NCBI RefSeq assembly: GCF_020443565.1
Contig: NZ_JAIZZN010000017.1
Coordinates: 1-64,000, forward strand
Origin: Clostridium sp. CS001
GTDB lineage: Bacteria > Bacillota > Clostridia > Clostridiales > Clostridiaceae
Length of the DNA stretch: 64,000 nucleotides
Direction: 5' to 3'
The translations under genes were made by a program, and so were the position numbers. This document shows, piece after piece, positions 30,016-39,143 of the stretch. Below the pieces are notes generated by a model. The model was not told the DNA's origin. It was given only the letters and a program-made list of their open reading frames with translations, and did not search any database. The number at the start of each line of letters is the position of its first letter. The stretch's first letter is position 1.

Positions 30016-30277
30016 TTAAATTATCTTCTAAAATGCCATTAAAAGGTTTACAATGCCGTTATAATATTATATTTAATATTTATAAATATAATATGTTGAA
30101 TGTTCTGAGAAAGTTGTATAAAATTAGATTATAATAACATTATATTTAGCAGCAAGAGTCTATAAACAATCAGGGACATATTTTGACCATAGTTAATAAA
30201 TCTTGTCCCAGTGAGAACTATAAGGATAAATAATTAATAATTATCTTATGCCAAGAGTACTACGAGGAGGAATGTTT
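30016..30277 (+). promoter_or_regulatory. pfkA upstream region with a probable promoter
   Basis: TTGAAT at 30096-30101 and TAAAAT at 30119-30124 are 17 bases apart. Downstream, GGGACA / TGTCCC form the ends of a loose hairpin in the leader (about 30172-30209). No ORF is evident. Confidence 0.5.
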
Positions 30278-31237
30278 ATGAAAACAATTGCAGTATTAAC
30301 AAGTGGAGGAGATGCACCAGGAATGAATGCAGCCATTAGATCTGTAGTTAGAATGGCTATACACAAAGGCATTAGAGTTATGGGTGTACAACGAGGGTAT
30401 AGCGGGCTTATAAATGGTGAAATCTTTGAAATGGATAGACACTCAGTTTCTGATATAATTCATAGAGGGGGAACTATTCTTAGAACTGCACGATCAGAAG
30501 AATTTACAACAGAAGAAGGTAGAAAAAAGGCAGTTAATGTACTAAGGGTATTTGGTATTGATGGGTTGGTAGTAATCGGAGGGGACGGTTCTTTTAAAGG
30601 GGCACAGCTGTTATCAGAAATGGGCATTGCAACTGTTGGTATTCCAGGAACTATAGATAATGACTTGCCTTATAGCGAATATACTATAGGATTTGATACA
30701 GCACTAAATACTGTACTTGATGCTATAAATAAAATAAGAGATACTTCAAGTTCCCATGAGAGAATTAGTGTAGTTGAGGTAATGGGAAGAAATTGTGGGG
30801 ATATAGCCTTATATGCTGGAATTGGCGGAGGGGCCGAAAGTGTAATTATTCCTGAAATAGGGTATGAAATAGATGATTTATGCAAAACTATATTCGAAGG
30901 TAAGCTAAGAGGGAAGATGCATAATTTAATAATACTAGCTGAAGGTGTAGGAAAAGCAAATGAGCTAGCAAAGCAAGTTGAAGAAATAACAGGAATTGAA
31001 TCAAGAGCTACAATACTTGGGCATATTCAAAGGGGCGGAAGTCCGAGTGCCTTTGATAGAATATTGGCTTCAAGAATGGGAGTAGAAGCAGTAGAAGTGC
31101 TTATACAAGGTAGATCAGGAAGAGTAATTGGTATGAGAGAAGGCAAAGTAGTAGATGAAGATATAAATGTTGCACTAGCAATACCAAGGGCATTTGATGA
31201 AAAGCTTTATGAAATATCAAAAGTGTTATCTTATTAA
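30278..31237 (+). CDS. pfkA: ATP-dependent 6-phosphofructokinase
   Basis: This is the committed step of glycolysis, fructose-6-phosphate plus ATP to fructose-1,6-bisphosphate. The ATG at 30278 follows GAGGAGG by seven bases and gives exactly 319 residues, the normal PfkA length. [23 protein letters not shown], the catalytic GTIDNDL, IEVMGR-like [11 protein letters not shown] and GHIQRGG are all present. It is next to pyk as in other Firmicutes. Confidence 0.97.
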   Translation: MKTIAVLTSGGDAPGMNAAIRSVVRMAIHKGIRVMGVQRGYSGLINGEIFEMDRHSVSDIIHRGGTILRTARSEEFTTEEGRKKAVNVLRVFGIDGLVVIGGDGSFKGAQLLSEMGIATVGIPGTIDNDLPYSEYTIGFDTALNTVLDAINKIRDTSSSHERISVVEVMGRNCGDIALYAGIGGGAESVIIPEIGYEIDDLCKTIFEGKLRGKMHNLIILAEGVGKANELAKQVEEITGIESRATILGHIQRGGSPSAFDRILASRMGVEAVEVLIQGRSGRVIGMREGKVVDEDINVALAIPRAFDEKLYEISKVLSY

Positions 31238-31284
31238 GCATCACCTGTGGTGCTGTAGGCATCACTTACGTGCTGTAGCATAAG
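31238..31284 (+). repeat. Short tandem palindromic repeat between pfkA and pyk
   Basis: GCATCACCTGTGGTGCTGTAG is followed directly by GCATCACTTACGTGCTGTAG, two near-identical units of about 21 bases, each self-complementary around GCATCAC / GTGCTG. Confidence 0.5.
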
Positions 31285-31355
31285 ATTAGCTAATAATAAA
31301 TACAAAATAAATATAGAATAAATACAAAATAAATTTTCAATAAGGGGAGTAATTT

Positions 31356-33116
31356 ATGAAGAAAACTAAAATTATATGTACAATAGGACCAACTAGTGAC
31401 AATAGTGAAACTATAAAAAGACTAATCAATGAGGGGATGGATGCTTCAAGGCATAATTTTTCTCACGGAGATCATGAAGAACATAAGGTAAGAATGGACT
31501 TAGTAAAAAAACTAAGAACAGAGCTTAATAAACATATTGCTATAATACTAGACACTAAAGGACCAGAAATTAGAACAGGGAATTTTGCAGCTGGTAAAGT
31601 TGAATTAAAAGAAGGTTCAAAATTTACTATTGTTTGTGGTGAGGAAGTTGTGGGGGATGAAACAATTTGCTCGGTAACATATAATAAGTTACATGAAGAC
31701 GTTAAGCCAGGTGATACTATATTAATAGATGACGGTTTAGTTGGACTTAGGGTAGATGAAGTAAAAGGTAAAAGAGTACTTTGCACCGTTGCAAATACTG
31801 GAATGGTAGGTACCCATAAAGGGGTTAATGTACCTGGAGTTTCAATAAATCTACCTTCACTTACAGAGAGAGACATTGAAGATTTAAAATTTGGGATTTC
31901 CCAAGAAGTTGATATTGTTGCTGCGTCTTTTATAAGAAAAGCTGCAGATGTACTTGATATAAGACGTGTACTTAACGAAAATGGTGGAGCAGAAATACAA
32001 ATATTTTCTAAAATTGAAAATAGAGAAGGGGTTAATAATATTGATGATATTATTAAATTCTCTGACGGTATTATGGTTGCAAGAGGAGACTTAGGGGTTG
32101 AAATTCCTACGGAAGAAGTCCCTATAGTTCAAAAAATGATTATTGAAAAATGTAATGCTGCAGGGAAAGCAGTTATAACAGCTACTCAAATGTTAGATTC
32201 CATGATGAGAAACCCAAGACCAACTAGAGCAGAGTCCTCAGACGTTGCAAATGCAATATTTGATGGTACAGATGCAATAATGCTTAGTGGTGAAACTGCT
32301 AGTGGTAAATACCCTGTAGAAACAGTAATGATAATGTCTAAGATAGCGCAAGCTGCTGAAAATGCTCTTAATTATGAGGCTAACTTAAAGAAGAAGAGAA
32401 AATCCCATATTCCCAATGTGCCAAATGCTATTAGTTTAGCTACTTGTAATACGGCTATGGAATTAAATGCTTCAGCTATTATCACTGCAACACAAAGTGG
32501 TCATACAGCTAAAAAGGTTTCGGCTTATAGACCGGAATGTCCTGTTATAGCTGTTACTCCTTATGAAAAAGTAGCAAGAAGCTTAGCATTAAATTGGGGT
32601 GTGTTTCCAGTATGTTCAGATAAAGTAGATTCTACAGATGAACTTATAGATAAGTCTGTAAACATTGCACTAGAAGCAGGTTATGTGGAAAAGGGAGACT
32701 TAGTAGTTATTGCAGCTGGAATCCCTGCAAATTACGTAGGTAGCACAAATATGATGAAGGTTCATGTTGTTGGGGATATATTACTTCAAGGTAAGGGGAA
32801 TATAAGTGCATCAGCTTGTGGAACAGCTCATTATGTAAAATCTGCAAAAGAAGCTAATGATACTATTCAAGATGGAGATATTTTAGTAGTGAAAAGATTA
32901 AATAGGGAATATATTGATATATTAGATAGAGTTTCAGGAATCATTGTAGAAGAAGATGAGCTAAGCTCAAGCGTTGTTATTGAATGTACCTCAAAAGGAA
33001 TTCCAATAATATATAATGCAACAGGAGCAGCAGAAATCATTAAAACTGGTTCATTTATAACAATGGATGCAGCTAGAGGTATCGTATATAGTGGAAGAGC
33101 TAATATAAAGTACTAA
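31356..33116 (+). CDS. pyk: Pyruvate kinase with C-terminal PEP-utiliser domain
   Basis: This makes pyruvate and ATP from phosphoenolpyruvate and ADP. The 586 residues comprise the TIM barrel (TKIICTIGPTS, DTKGPEIRTG, ARGDLGVEIP, ATQMLDSM), the C-terminal regulatory domain, and an extra PEP-utiliser-type domain from about 475 on (GKGNISASACG..., ATGAAEIIKTGSFITMDA), as in Bacillus. The usual MNVARLNFSHG region reads MDASRHNFSHG, with His where Leu is usual; the key Arg and the NFSHG core are kept. Confidence 0.96.
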   Translation: MKKTKIICTIGPTSDNSETIKRLINEGMDASRHNFSHGDHEEHKVRMDLVKKLRTELNKHIAIILDTKGPEIRTGNFAAGKVELKEGSKFTIVCGEEVVGDETICSVTYNKLHEDVKPGDTILIDDGLVGLRVDEVKGKRVLCTVANTGMVGTHKGVNVPGVSINLPSLTERDIEDLKFGISQEVDIVAASFIRKAADVLDIRRVLNENGGAEIQIFSKIENREGVNNIDDIIKFSDGIMVARGDLGVEIPTEEVPIVQKMIIEKCNAAGKAVITATQMLDSMMRNPRPTRAESSDVANAIFDGTDAIMLSGETASGKYPVETVMIMSKIAQAAENALNYEANLKKKRKSHIPNVPNAISLATCNTAMELNASAIITATQSGHTAKKVSAYRPECPVIAVTPYEKVARSLALNWGVFPVCSDKVDSTDELIDKSVNIALEAGYVEKGDLVVIAAGIPANYVGSTNMMKVHVVGDILLQGKGNISASACGTAHYVKSAKEANDTIQDGDILVVKRLNREYIDILDRVSGIIVEEDELSSSVVIECTSKGIPIIYNATGAAEIIKTGSFITMDAARGIVYSGRANIKY

Positions 33117-33218
33117 TAACTACCAAAAAAAGGTTGAAACATGAGGCGTGATTGTGTATAATTGAAACACATATGGTTATAATTACAGGTAAAACAGTAT
33201 GGCAACTGATTTCTATTT

Positions 33219-33243
33219 AGCACCTATATGGTGCTTTTTTTGT
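33219..33243 (+). terminator. Rho-independent terminator after pyk
   Basis: AGCACC / GGTGCT with a run of seven T residues. Confidence 0.85.
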
Positions 33244-33440
33244 CTATAAAAGCAGAAACATAGAAAATCTTATAAAAATATAAAGATTACTTCTAACTTA
33301 TTCTTCATATGTATAGTATAATAAAATCAAAAGCTACAAATTATAATTAAAGGCTATAAATTATAGTTGGAAACTGAAACTAAAAATTGCAAAACTATAA
33401 CCATGACTTTATCTAAAAATAAATGATAGGAGTGATAATC
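33244..33440. other. AT-rich upstream region of the DUF1540 gene
   Basis: No ORF or clear structure. TATAAT-like stretches near 33315 may belong to a promoter. Confidence 0.4.
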
Positions 33441-33800
33441 ATGATTGGAACTTTAAGCTGCAGTGCAACAAGGTGTGTTAATAATATGTCTGGAATATGC
33501 TCAGCAAGTAATATCAATGTTTCAGGTGCAAATGCTCATAGTACTGAGGAAACACAATGCGAAACCTTTGCCGAAAAGGGTTTAAAAAACTCCTTAACAA
33601 ATGTACTAAATATGAATGTGATTGGTGAAATAAAACAAGCATTTAATCATGATATTATCAAGATGAGTCCAAGTATTAAATGCGAGGCTACAAATTGTGT
33701 TCATAATGAAAAAGATTTATGTATTGCAGATAATATTATAATAAGTGGAATAGATGCTTTAAATAGCGAAAGAACACAATGTGAGACATTTAAAGAATAG
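33441..33800 (+). CDS. DUF1540 protein with two cysteine-rich repeats
   Basis: A 119-residue protein with two DUF1540 units of about 40 residues. Each has the pattern Cys-x3-x-Cys ... Cys ... ThrGlnCysGluThrPhe: CSATRCVNN...TQCETF near the start and CEATNCVHN...TQCETF near the end, joined by a linker of about 35 residues. The four cysteines per unit suggest a small metal or disulfide-bound fold. DUF1540 proteins are frequent in spore-forming clostridia; the function is unknown. The ATG at 33441 is chosen because AGGAGTG lies before it. Confidence 0.85.
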   Translation: MIGTLSCSATRCVNNMSGICSASNINVSGANAHSTEETQCETFAEKGLKNSLTNVLNMNVIGEIKQAFNHDIIKMSPSIKCEATNCVHNEKDLCIADNIIISGIDALNSERTQCETFKE

Positions 33801-33860
33801 TTAAGCTTTTAATCAAATGAAAAATATATTTACAGTAGCTGTTTTTTAGTTACAATTAAA

Positions 33861-33928
33861 TAGGCGCAGGGAATAAATGAACTAGTATAGTTTACTTGTT
33901 GTTTATTTTCCTGTGCCTTATCATTTTA
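33861..33928 (+). terminator. Probable terminator after the DUF1540 gene
   Basis: The outer arms AGGCGCAGG / CCTGTGCCT close a long hairpin followed by TATCATTTT. Confidence 0.6.
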
Positions 33929-33985
33929 AAATTGTAGCCTAGAATTGCTAGAATTAAAATAGATATTATTAGAGAGGAGAAAATT

Positions 33986-35395
33986 ATGAAGGGTAAGAAA
34001 GAATTTGATAATTATGTTATTCCTGTTGAAAAAAACATGGATTACATAATGACTATAGACAATATGGGATACGAGGGCGAAGGGGTAGGAAAGATAGACA
34101 ATTTTACCGTTTTTGTAGCTGGTGCAATTGTAGGAGAAAAGGTAAAAGTAAAAATTGTTAAACTGTCTAAAAGCTTTGCCTTTGGTAAACTACTAGAGAT
34201 TATTGAAACATCTAAAAGTAGAATAGAACCAGTTTGTAGTATTTATAAAAACTGTGGAGGGTGTAATATACAGCATGTTGACTATGAGGCGCAGTTAGAT
34301 TTTAAAACTGATAGGGTAAAGCAAGTTATGGGCAGAATTGGGAAACTCGAAGATGTAATAATACATCCTACGATAGGTATGAAGGATCCTTATAATTATA
34401 GAAATAAAGTTCAATTACCTGTATCAAATAAGGCTGGAGAAGTAAACATTGGTTTTTATGCAGCAAGAAGCCACGACATAATTAATATGGAAACTTGCTA
34501 TATTCAAGACAAGGTAGCAGATATTGTGGTGAAACTAACAAAACAATGGATGAAAGAGTATGGTGTTCAGAGTTACAATGAGGAAAATCATCAAGGATCT
34601 GTTCGTCATATTATGATTAGAAAAGGATTTAAAACAGGGGAAGTAATGGTGGTGGTAGTTACTAAAGGTAAGAGTCTCCCTTTTAAAGAAGAATTTATAG
34701 CTTTAATGACTAAAAAAATTCAAGGACTAGTTAGCATAGTACAAAATGTTAATAATGAAAAGACAAATGTAATACTAGGAGCCCAATGTAAAACCTTATG
34801 GGGAAAAGATACTATAACTGATTACATAGGTGAATTTAAATTTGAAGTTTCTCCACTATCCTTTTTCCAAGTCAATTCAATTCAAACAGAAGTATTATAT
34901 GGTAAAGCACTTGAGTATGCAAATTTAAGTGGTGGAGAAGTGGTTCTAGATGCTTACTGTGGTACAGGAACTATATCTTTATTTTTATCACAAAAGGCTA
35001 AAAAAGTATACGGTGTAGAGATAGTACCAGAAGCTATTGAAAATGCCAAAATAAATGCCAAAGAAAACAATGTACATAATACAGAATTTATAGTAGGTGA
35101 AGCAGAGAGAGTTATTCCAAAACTTATTAGTGAAGGAGTACGTGCTGATGTTGTGGTTGTTGACCCTCCAAGAAAGGGTTGCGATAAATCACTTTTGGAA
35201 GCTATCAGCAGTATGAAGCCTAAAACTATAGTATATGTGTCTTGTGATCCAGGAACCTTAGCTCGTGATCTGGGAATTTTAGGGGAGCTTGGCTATAAAA
35301 CTATAGAAATTCAGCCGGTGGACATGTTTCCGCAGACGGCGCATGTGGAGTGTGTGGTTAAACTTAGTGCCACCCACGTGGCAAGTGGCATGTAG
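33986..35395 (+). CDS. rlmD: 23S rRNA (uracil-5-)-methyltransferase, RlmD/RumA type
   Basis: A SAM-dependent RNA m5U methyltransferase of 469 residues. It has an N-terminal TRAM domain (about 15-75), an iron-sulfur Cys cluster (Cys84, Cys90, Cys93 in [10 protein letters not shown]), SAM-binding [19 protein letters not shown], and the catalytic [13 protein letters not shown] with Cys420. Gram-positive homologues are often called RlmCD. The last nine or so codons come from a 26-bp dispersed repeat (35365-35390), so the C-terminal tail may not be ancestral. AGAGAGGAG precedes the start. Confidence 0.92.
   Translation: MKGKKEFDNYVIPVEKNMDYIMTIDNMGYEGEGVGKIDNFTVFVAGAIVGEKVKVKIVKLSKSFAFGKLLEIIETSKSRIEPVCSIYKNCGGCNIQHVDYEAQLDFKTDRVKQVMGRIGKLEDVIIHPTIGMKDPYNYRNKVQLPVSNKAGEVNIGFYAARSHDIINMETCYIQDKVADIVVKLTKQWMKEYGVQSYNEENHQGSVRHIMIRKGFKTGEVMVVVVTKGKSLPFKEEFIALMTKKIQGLVSIVQNVNNEKTNVILGAQCKTLWGKDTITDYIGEFKFEVSPLSFFQVNSIQTEVLYGKALEYANLSGGEVVLDAYCGTGTISLFLSQKAKKVYGVEIVPEAIENAKINAKENNVHNTEFIVGEAERVIPKLISEGVRADVVVVDPPRKGCDKSLLEAISSMKPKTIVYVSCDPGTLARDLGILGELGYKTIEIQPVDMFPQTAHVECVVKLSATHVASGM
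35365..35390 (+). repeat. 26-bp short palindromic repeat, copy at the 3' end of rlmD
   Basis: Centred on GCCACCCACGTGGC. The reverse complement of the same 26 bases, without a mismatch, occurs at 47264-47289 before cdsR, and a partial copy lies at 6596-6611. Here it forms the final codons of rlmD. Confidence 0.7.
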
Positions 35396-35428
35396 TGGAT
35401 TTTAAATAAAAACTGAAGTTTATTTTAT

Positions 35429-35465
35429 ATTCCCTCAAACTAAATTAGTTTGGGGGAATTTTGTT
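35429..35465 (+). terminator. Rho-independent terminator after rlmD
   Basis: ATTCCCTCAAACTA / TAGTTTGGGGGAAT followed by TTTTG. A very similar hairpin ends the next gene. Confidence 0.8.
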
Positions 35466-35567
35466 GAAATAACATATTTAGATTACATTGGTTGTGAGCT
35501 TTTAAGAAATCCATTTTGGCCACTTAATGTAGCTAAAGAACTTCAAGATGATGATTTAATATCATGA
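35463..35567 (+). pseudogene. Possible 3' gene remnant
   Basis: One frame reads through about 30 codons (including CELLRNPFWPLNVAKELQ) to a TGA at 35565, but has no usable start codon or ribosome-binding site. The composition looks protein-like, so it may be the end of a decayed gene. I cannot assign a family. Confidence 0.25.
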
Positions 35568-35710
35568 TATAATAAATGTGAATATTGTGTGAATATATAT
35601 GGTAAAATTAACGTAAAATTTGTAAAGTTGTAACACGATTGCCATACATAAAGCTGATAATGAGAGGATAAGAATGAGAATTTCTTAAAATGAATTTAGG
35701 AGGTTTTATT

Positions 35711-36289
35711 ATGGTAAAGAGAAAGTTATATCAGAGACTACTTGTTTTGGGTATTGTTGGGAGCATAACTATTTCAAGTGCAATTGTAGCATTTGCAGAT
35801 AATGTTAAGGCTAACAACTCTACTAAAACTAAGATTGAAGGCAGATTAGGTGTTAAACATAGAAGTGGAGATATTCAAAAGGGAGGCATGCAAAAGAGTA
35901 ATTATTTAGGAACAGTATTAGCGACTCAGGTAACAGCGGGTGTTATAACTAAAATTGAAGCTGATAAGGTAACAGAATTCTTAAAAGCTAAAGAAGCTAC
36001 GAGAAAAGCTGAAATGGATGCACAAAAGGCTAAATTTGATGCAATGACTGATGCTGATAAAAAGGTAGCAATGGAAGCTAAAAAAGCAGAAAGAGATGCA
36101 CAAAAGGCTAAGCTAAAAGCTATGACTGTAGAGGAAAGAACTGCTTATATGAAGGCTAATAGACCTTCAAATACTAATATATTCACTGAGCTTGTAACAG
36201 CAGGCATTTTAACTAAAGATCAAGCTGATAAGATACAAGCTGCAGCACCACAAAAACCTGAAAAAGGAAGAGAATACATCAGACAATAA
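35711..36289 (+). CDS. Secreted helical protein with two DUF2680-like segments
   Basis: A 192-residue protein with a signal peptide (basic KRK, hydrophobic core LLVLGIVGSITISSAIV, likely cleavage after AFA at about 29). Two similar helical segments, LATQVTAGVITKIEADKV and FTELVTAGILTKDQADKI, resemble DUF2680 (YckD-like). They flank a Lys/Ala/Glu-rich helix with repeated units (DAQKAKFDAMT, DAQKAKLKAMT). It is probably exported. The function is unknown. The ATG at 35711 follows AGGAGG; the upstream in-frame ATG at 35690 precedes that site. Confidence 0.8.
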   Translation: MVKRKLYQRLLVLGIVGSITISSAIVAFADNVKANNSTKTKIEGRLGVKHRSGDIQKGGMQKSNYLGTVLATQVTAGVITKIEADKVTEFLKAKEATRKAEMDAQKAKFDAMTDADKKVAMEAKKAERDAQKAKLKAMTVEERTAYMKANRPSNTNIFTELVTAGILTKDQADKIQAAAPQKPEKGREYIRQ

Positions 36290-36322
36290 AATGCTTAAGT
36301 AAAAAATTTAATATGATTTATG

Positions 36323-36357
36323 TTCCCTCAGACTTAAGTTAAAGTTTGGGGGATTTC
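36323..36357 (+). terminator. Rho-independent terminator after the secreted protein gene
   Basis: TTCCCTCAGACTT / AAGTTTGGGGGA with a short T tail. It is similar in sequence to the hairpin at 35429-35465. Confidence 0.75.
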
Positions 36358-36465
36358 TATTGCCACTTTTTAATTGCAAATATATAATGAATTATTAGTA
36401 AGAAATATATAAAATAAATCAGTTTATAATAAGTAAAGCAAATATAAAAAGGAGGTAGAAAAGTC

Positions 36466-37041
36466 ATGATTTCAAAATTCAAAAAAATACAATACAATTC
36501 ACCTGTAATATTAACTTTTACGTTTTTAGCTCTTGCTAGTTACTTATTGTGTTATGTAACAAATGACACTTTGACAAGAGTGCTTTTTTCAAATTACAGA
36601 ACTTCTTTTTTAGATCCTATGCAATACGTGAGGCTTTTTTCTTATATACTAGGTCATGCTAATTGGGCTCATTTTTCAGGAAATTTTATAATAATCTTAA
36701 TAACTGGGCCTATGCTAGAAGAGAAGTACGGTTCCAAAGTTTTAATACAATTAATATTGGTAACAGCTTTTGTTACAGGCTTAATACATGTGATTTTCTC
36801 TAGTGCTGCACTGCTAGGGGCAAGCGGAATTGTTTATATGTTTATTATATTAAGCTCCTTTACAAATGCACAGAAGGGTAGAATTCCACTGACTTTAATA
36901 ATTGTGTTTTTTGTATTCATAGGTAGAGAAATATTTGGAGGTGTTTTTGCGCAAGATAATATTTCACAACTTGCTCATATTATTGGTGGACTTTGTGGGG
37001 CATTGTTTGCTTTTAAAGTTAAACATATAGAATCAATGTGA
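36466..37041 (+). CDS. Rhomboid-family intramembrane serine protease
   Basis: A 191-residue protein with six predicted membrane helices. The catalytic Ser120 in GASG and His171 in LAHIIGG form the rhomboid dyad. The HANWAHFSGN motif at 64-73 supplies the conserved His and Asn of the second helix. Rhomboids cut membrane proteins within or near the bilayer; the substrate is unknown. An AAGGAGG site precedes the ATG, and it appears monocistronic. Confidence 0.9.
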   Translation: MISKFKKIQYNSPVILTFTFLALASYLLCYVTNDTLTRVLFSNYRTSFLDPMQYVRLFSYILGHANWAHFSGNFIIILITGPMLEEKYGSKVLIQLILVTAFVTGLIHVIFSSAALLGASGIVYMFIILSSFTNAQKGRIPLTLIIVFFVFIGREIFGGVFAQDNISQLAHIIGGLCGALFAFKVKHIESM

Positions 37042-37092
37042 AATTACTGATTTATCACTTTTGTAACATTTAAAAATATTTTACCAATACTG

Positions 37093-37123
37093 TTGACATT
37101 AACGCTACGTGAATGTGTACAAT
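37093..37123 (+). promoter_or_regulatory. MerR-type promoter of the tipA-like gene
   Basis: TTGACA (37093-37098) and TACAAT (37118-37123) are separated by 19 bases, the long spacer remodelled by MerR-family activators. The spacer contains AACGCTACGT, similar to operators of Mta/BmrR/TipA-type regulators. The gene is probably autoregulated. Confidence 0.8.
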
Positions 37124-37145
37124 AAGATTGCAAGGAGATGAGCGT

Positions 37146-37910
37146 ATGGAATATACAGTGCAAAAGCTAGGGAAGTTGGCAGGTGTAAGCACCAGAACAC
37201 TTAGGTATTATGATGAAATAGGAATTCTTAAGCCGGCAAGAATTAATTCATCAGGATATCGAATCTACGGTGAAATAGAAGTTGATGGGTTACAGCAAAT
37301 ACTGTTTTACAGAGAACTAGGGGTGAGTTTAGATAGTATAAAAGAAATAGTAACATCACCTTCCTTTGATGGAACTATTGCACTTAGGGAACATCGTGAA
37401 AAGCTCCTGGAAAAAAGAAATCAATTGGATACTTTAATAGCTAATGTGGATAAAACAATAGCATTAACAGGAGGGGTAATTAAAATGAGTAATAAAGAAA
37501 AATTTGAAGGCTTTAAGAAAAATATCATCGATAATAATGAGAAAAAGTATGGTAAAGAAATAAGAGAGAAATATGGGAAGGATACAATTGAAAAGTCAAA
37601 TGCAAAAATGATGAACATGACGCAGGAGCAATATGGTGAGGTGACAAAACTAACGGAGCAAGTAATAGCAACATTAGCAGAAGCTTTTAAAAATGGTGAC
37701 CCAGCTAGTGATATAGCACAAAAAGCAGCTGATTTGCACAAGAAGTGGCTCACATATTATTGGAGTGAGTATAGCAAAGAGGCACATGCAGGTCTTGCCC
37801 AAATGTATGTTGATGATGAAAGATTCACAGCATACTATGATGAGAAGCAACCTGGAACAGCAGCTTTTTTGAGGGATGCAGTTTTTATATACACTGGTAT
37901 GAATCATTAA
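37146..37910 (+). CDS. tipA: MerR-family regulator with TipAS antibiotic-recognition domain
   Basis: A 254-residue transcription regulator: an N-terminal winged helix-turn-helix (MEYTVQKLGKLAGVSTRTLRYY within the first 25 residues), a coiled-coil dimerisation helix (about 75-110), and a C-terminal TipAS-like domain (about 135-254) that in Streptomyces TipAL binds thiopeptide antibiotics. Bacillus Mta has the same layout. The ATG at 37146, after AAGGAG, is preferred to the frame opening at 37113, which overlaps the promoter. No effector gene lies next to it. Confidence 0.9.
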   Translation: MEYTVQKLGKLAGVSTRTLRYYDEIGILKPARINSSGYRIYGEIEVDGLQQILFYRELGVSLDSIKEIVTSPSFDGTIALREHREKLLEKRNQLDTLIANVDKTIALTGGVIKMSNKEKFEGFKKNIIDNNEKKYGKEIREKYGKDTIEKSNAKMMNMTQEQYGEVTKLTEQVIATLAEAFKNGDPASDIAQKAADLHKKWLTYYWSEYSKEAHAGLAQMYVDDERFTAYYDEKQPGTAAFLRDAVFIYTGMNH

Positions 37911-37959
37911 AAGAAAGGTTGAATTAGAGGTCGCAACATTAGTAGAAGGTCATTATTTT

Positions 37960-37985
37960 GGGGTGTCAGTTAGGCATCCCTTTTG
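37960..37985 (+). terminator. Rho-independent terminator after the tipA-like gene
   Basis: GGGGTGTC / GGCATCCC followed by TTTTG. Confidence 0.7.
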
Positions 37986-38064
37986 TGTACATAACTCAAA
38001 GTTCTAAAAAAGCAAAGAAGTGCATTATATTGAGATTTGGTAAAGGAGACAGGAGAGTATAAAT

Positions 38065-39036
38065 ATGTGGTTAAATAAAATTAGAAATCCGCTATTATTT
38101 CAGGGTAGTAGCAAGAAAGAAAATTATTTCGAAGGTTGGTATTATAAACAAGTTTCTAGGGATCATAAAAGAGTAATAAGTTTTATACCCGGAATTAGCT
38201 CGTTTAATAATGATGTTCATAGTTTCGTTCAATATATATATGTAAGCTTAGATGATGATAATAAGAAACTTATAAAAACAGGTTATGTTAAATATCCAAT
38301 TGAGGATTTTAAGTTTAATAATAATCCTTTTAGGCTTCAGATAGCAGATAACATTTTCACAGAATCAACGATAACAATTAAAATGGTAGATAATAATATT
38401 GATATAGAAGGAAAATTGAATCTAGATCTATTTACCACCATAAAAAAATCTGTTTTAACTCCTAATATAATGGTTTTTTTTGCATATATACCTAAAATGG
38501 AATGCTATCATGGCATTGTAAGTATGAATCATCGAGTCAATGGAACAATTAGGATTGATAGTGAAGACGTAGATTTCCATGATGGAAAAGGATACATTGA
38601 AAAGGACTGGGGAACTTCATTTCCAGAAAGATACATTTGGATACAAAGTAACAATTTCAATAATAGCGATACTAGCATTTTTTGTTCAATAGCTGATATA
38701 CCCTTCATGGGAAAAAACTTTTTAGGATTCATATGCAATTTAATCATAGCTGGAGTTGAATATCGGTTTGCAACTTATAATAATAGCAAATTAAGAGTTG
38801 AAAGTATAACCAAGGAAAAGATAATAATAACATTAGAGAATAACAAGGTGAAGCTTAAAATAGAAGCGTATCTAAATGAAACAGGAGAATTAATTGCACC
38901 AAAGCAAGGTGAGATGATAAAAGTAATAAAGGAAGAGGTTTCAGGTAAAGTTAAAATCAAATTATATAATAAGCAAAACGGAATTGCTTGCGAAGATATT
39001 TGTTATATAGCTGGAATTGAAGTTGTTGGGTTTTAA
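38065..39036 (+). CDS. Tocopherol cyclase-like protein
   Basis: A 323-residue soluble protein that matches the tocopherol cyclase-like pattern: NPLLFQGSSKKENYFEGWYYK near the start, HRVNG, and DFHDGKGYIEKDWGTSFP at about 170-188 followed by YIWIQ. The fold in this family is a pair of lipocalin-like beta domains that bind hydrophobic ligands. Since clostridia do not make tocopherol, the real substrate is unknown. It may handle a lipid or act as a binding protein. It appears as a single gene with GGAGACAGGAG upstream. Confidence 0.82.
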   Translation: MWLNKIRNPLLFQGSSKKENYFEGWYYKQVSRDHKRVISFIPGISSFNNDVHSFVQYIYVSLDDDNKKLIKTGYVKYPIEDFKFNNNPFRLQIADNIFTESTITIKMVDNNIDIEGKLNLDLFTTIKKSVLTPNIMVFFAYIPKMECYHGIVSMNHRVNGTIRIDSEDVDFHDGKGYIEKDWGTSFPERYIWIQSNNFNNSDTSIFCSIADIPFMGKNFLGFICNLIIAGVEYRFATYNNSKLRVESITKEKIIITLENNKVKLKIEAYLNETGELIAPKQGEMIKVIKEEVSGKVKIKLYNKQNGIACEDICYIAGIEVVGF

Positions 39037-39143
39037 CAAAAATAGTAAAATCAGTATTATGGGGATGTTATTTTTTATTATTTAATTGTAAGTTATACAA
39101 AAACTGTAGGATATGATTTCAAAATATTTGTGAGGTGCTTAAT

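Larger units (their letters stand above)
35396..35710. other. Intergenic region with terminator and a possible gene remnant
   Basis: It contains the rlmD terminator, then an open stretch without a start codon at about 35463-35567, and an AT-rich promoter region for the secreted protein gene. Confidence 0.5.
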
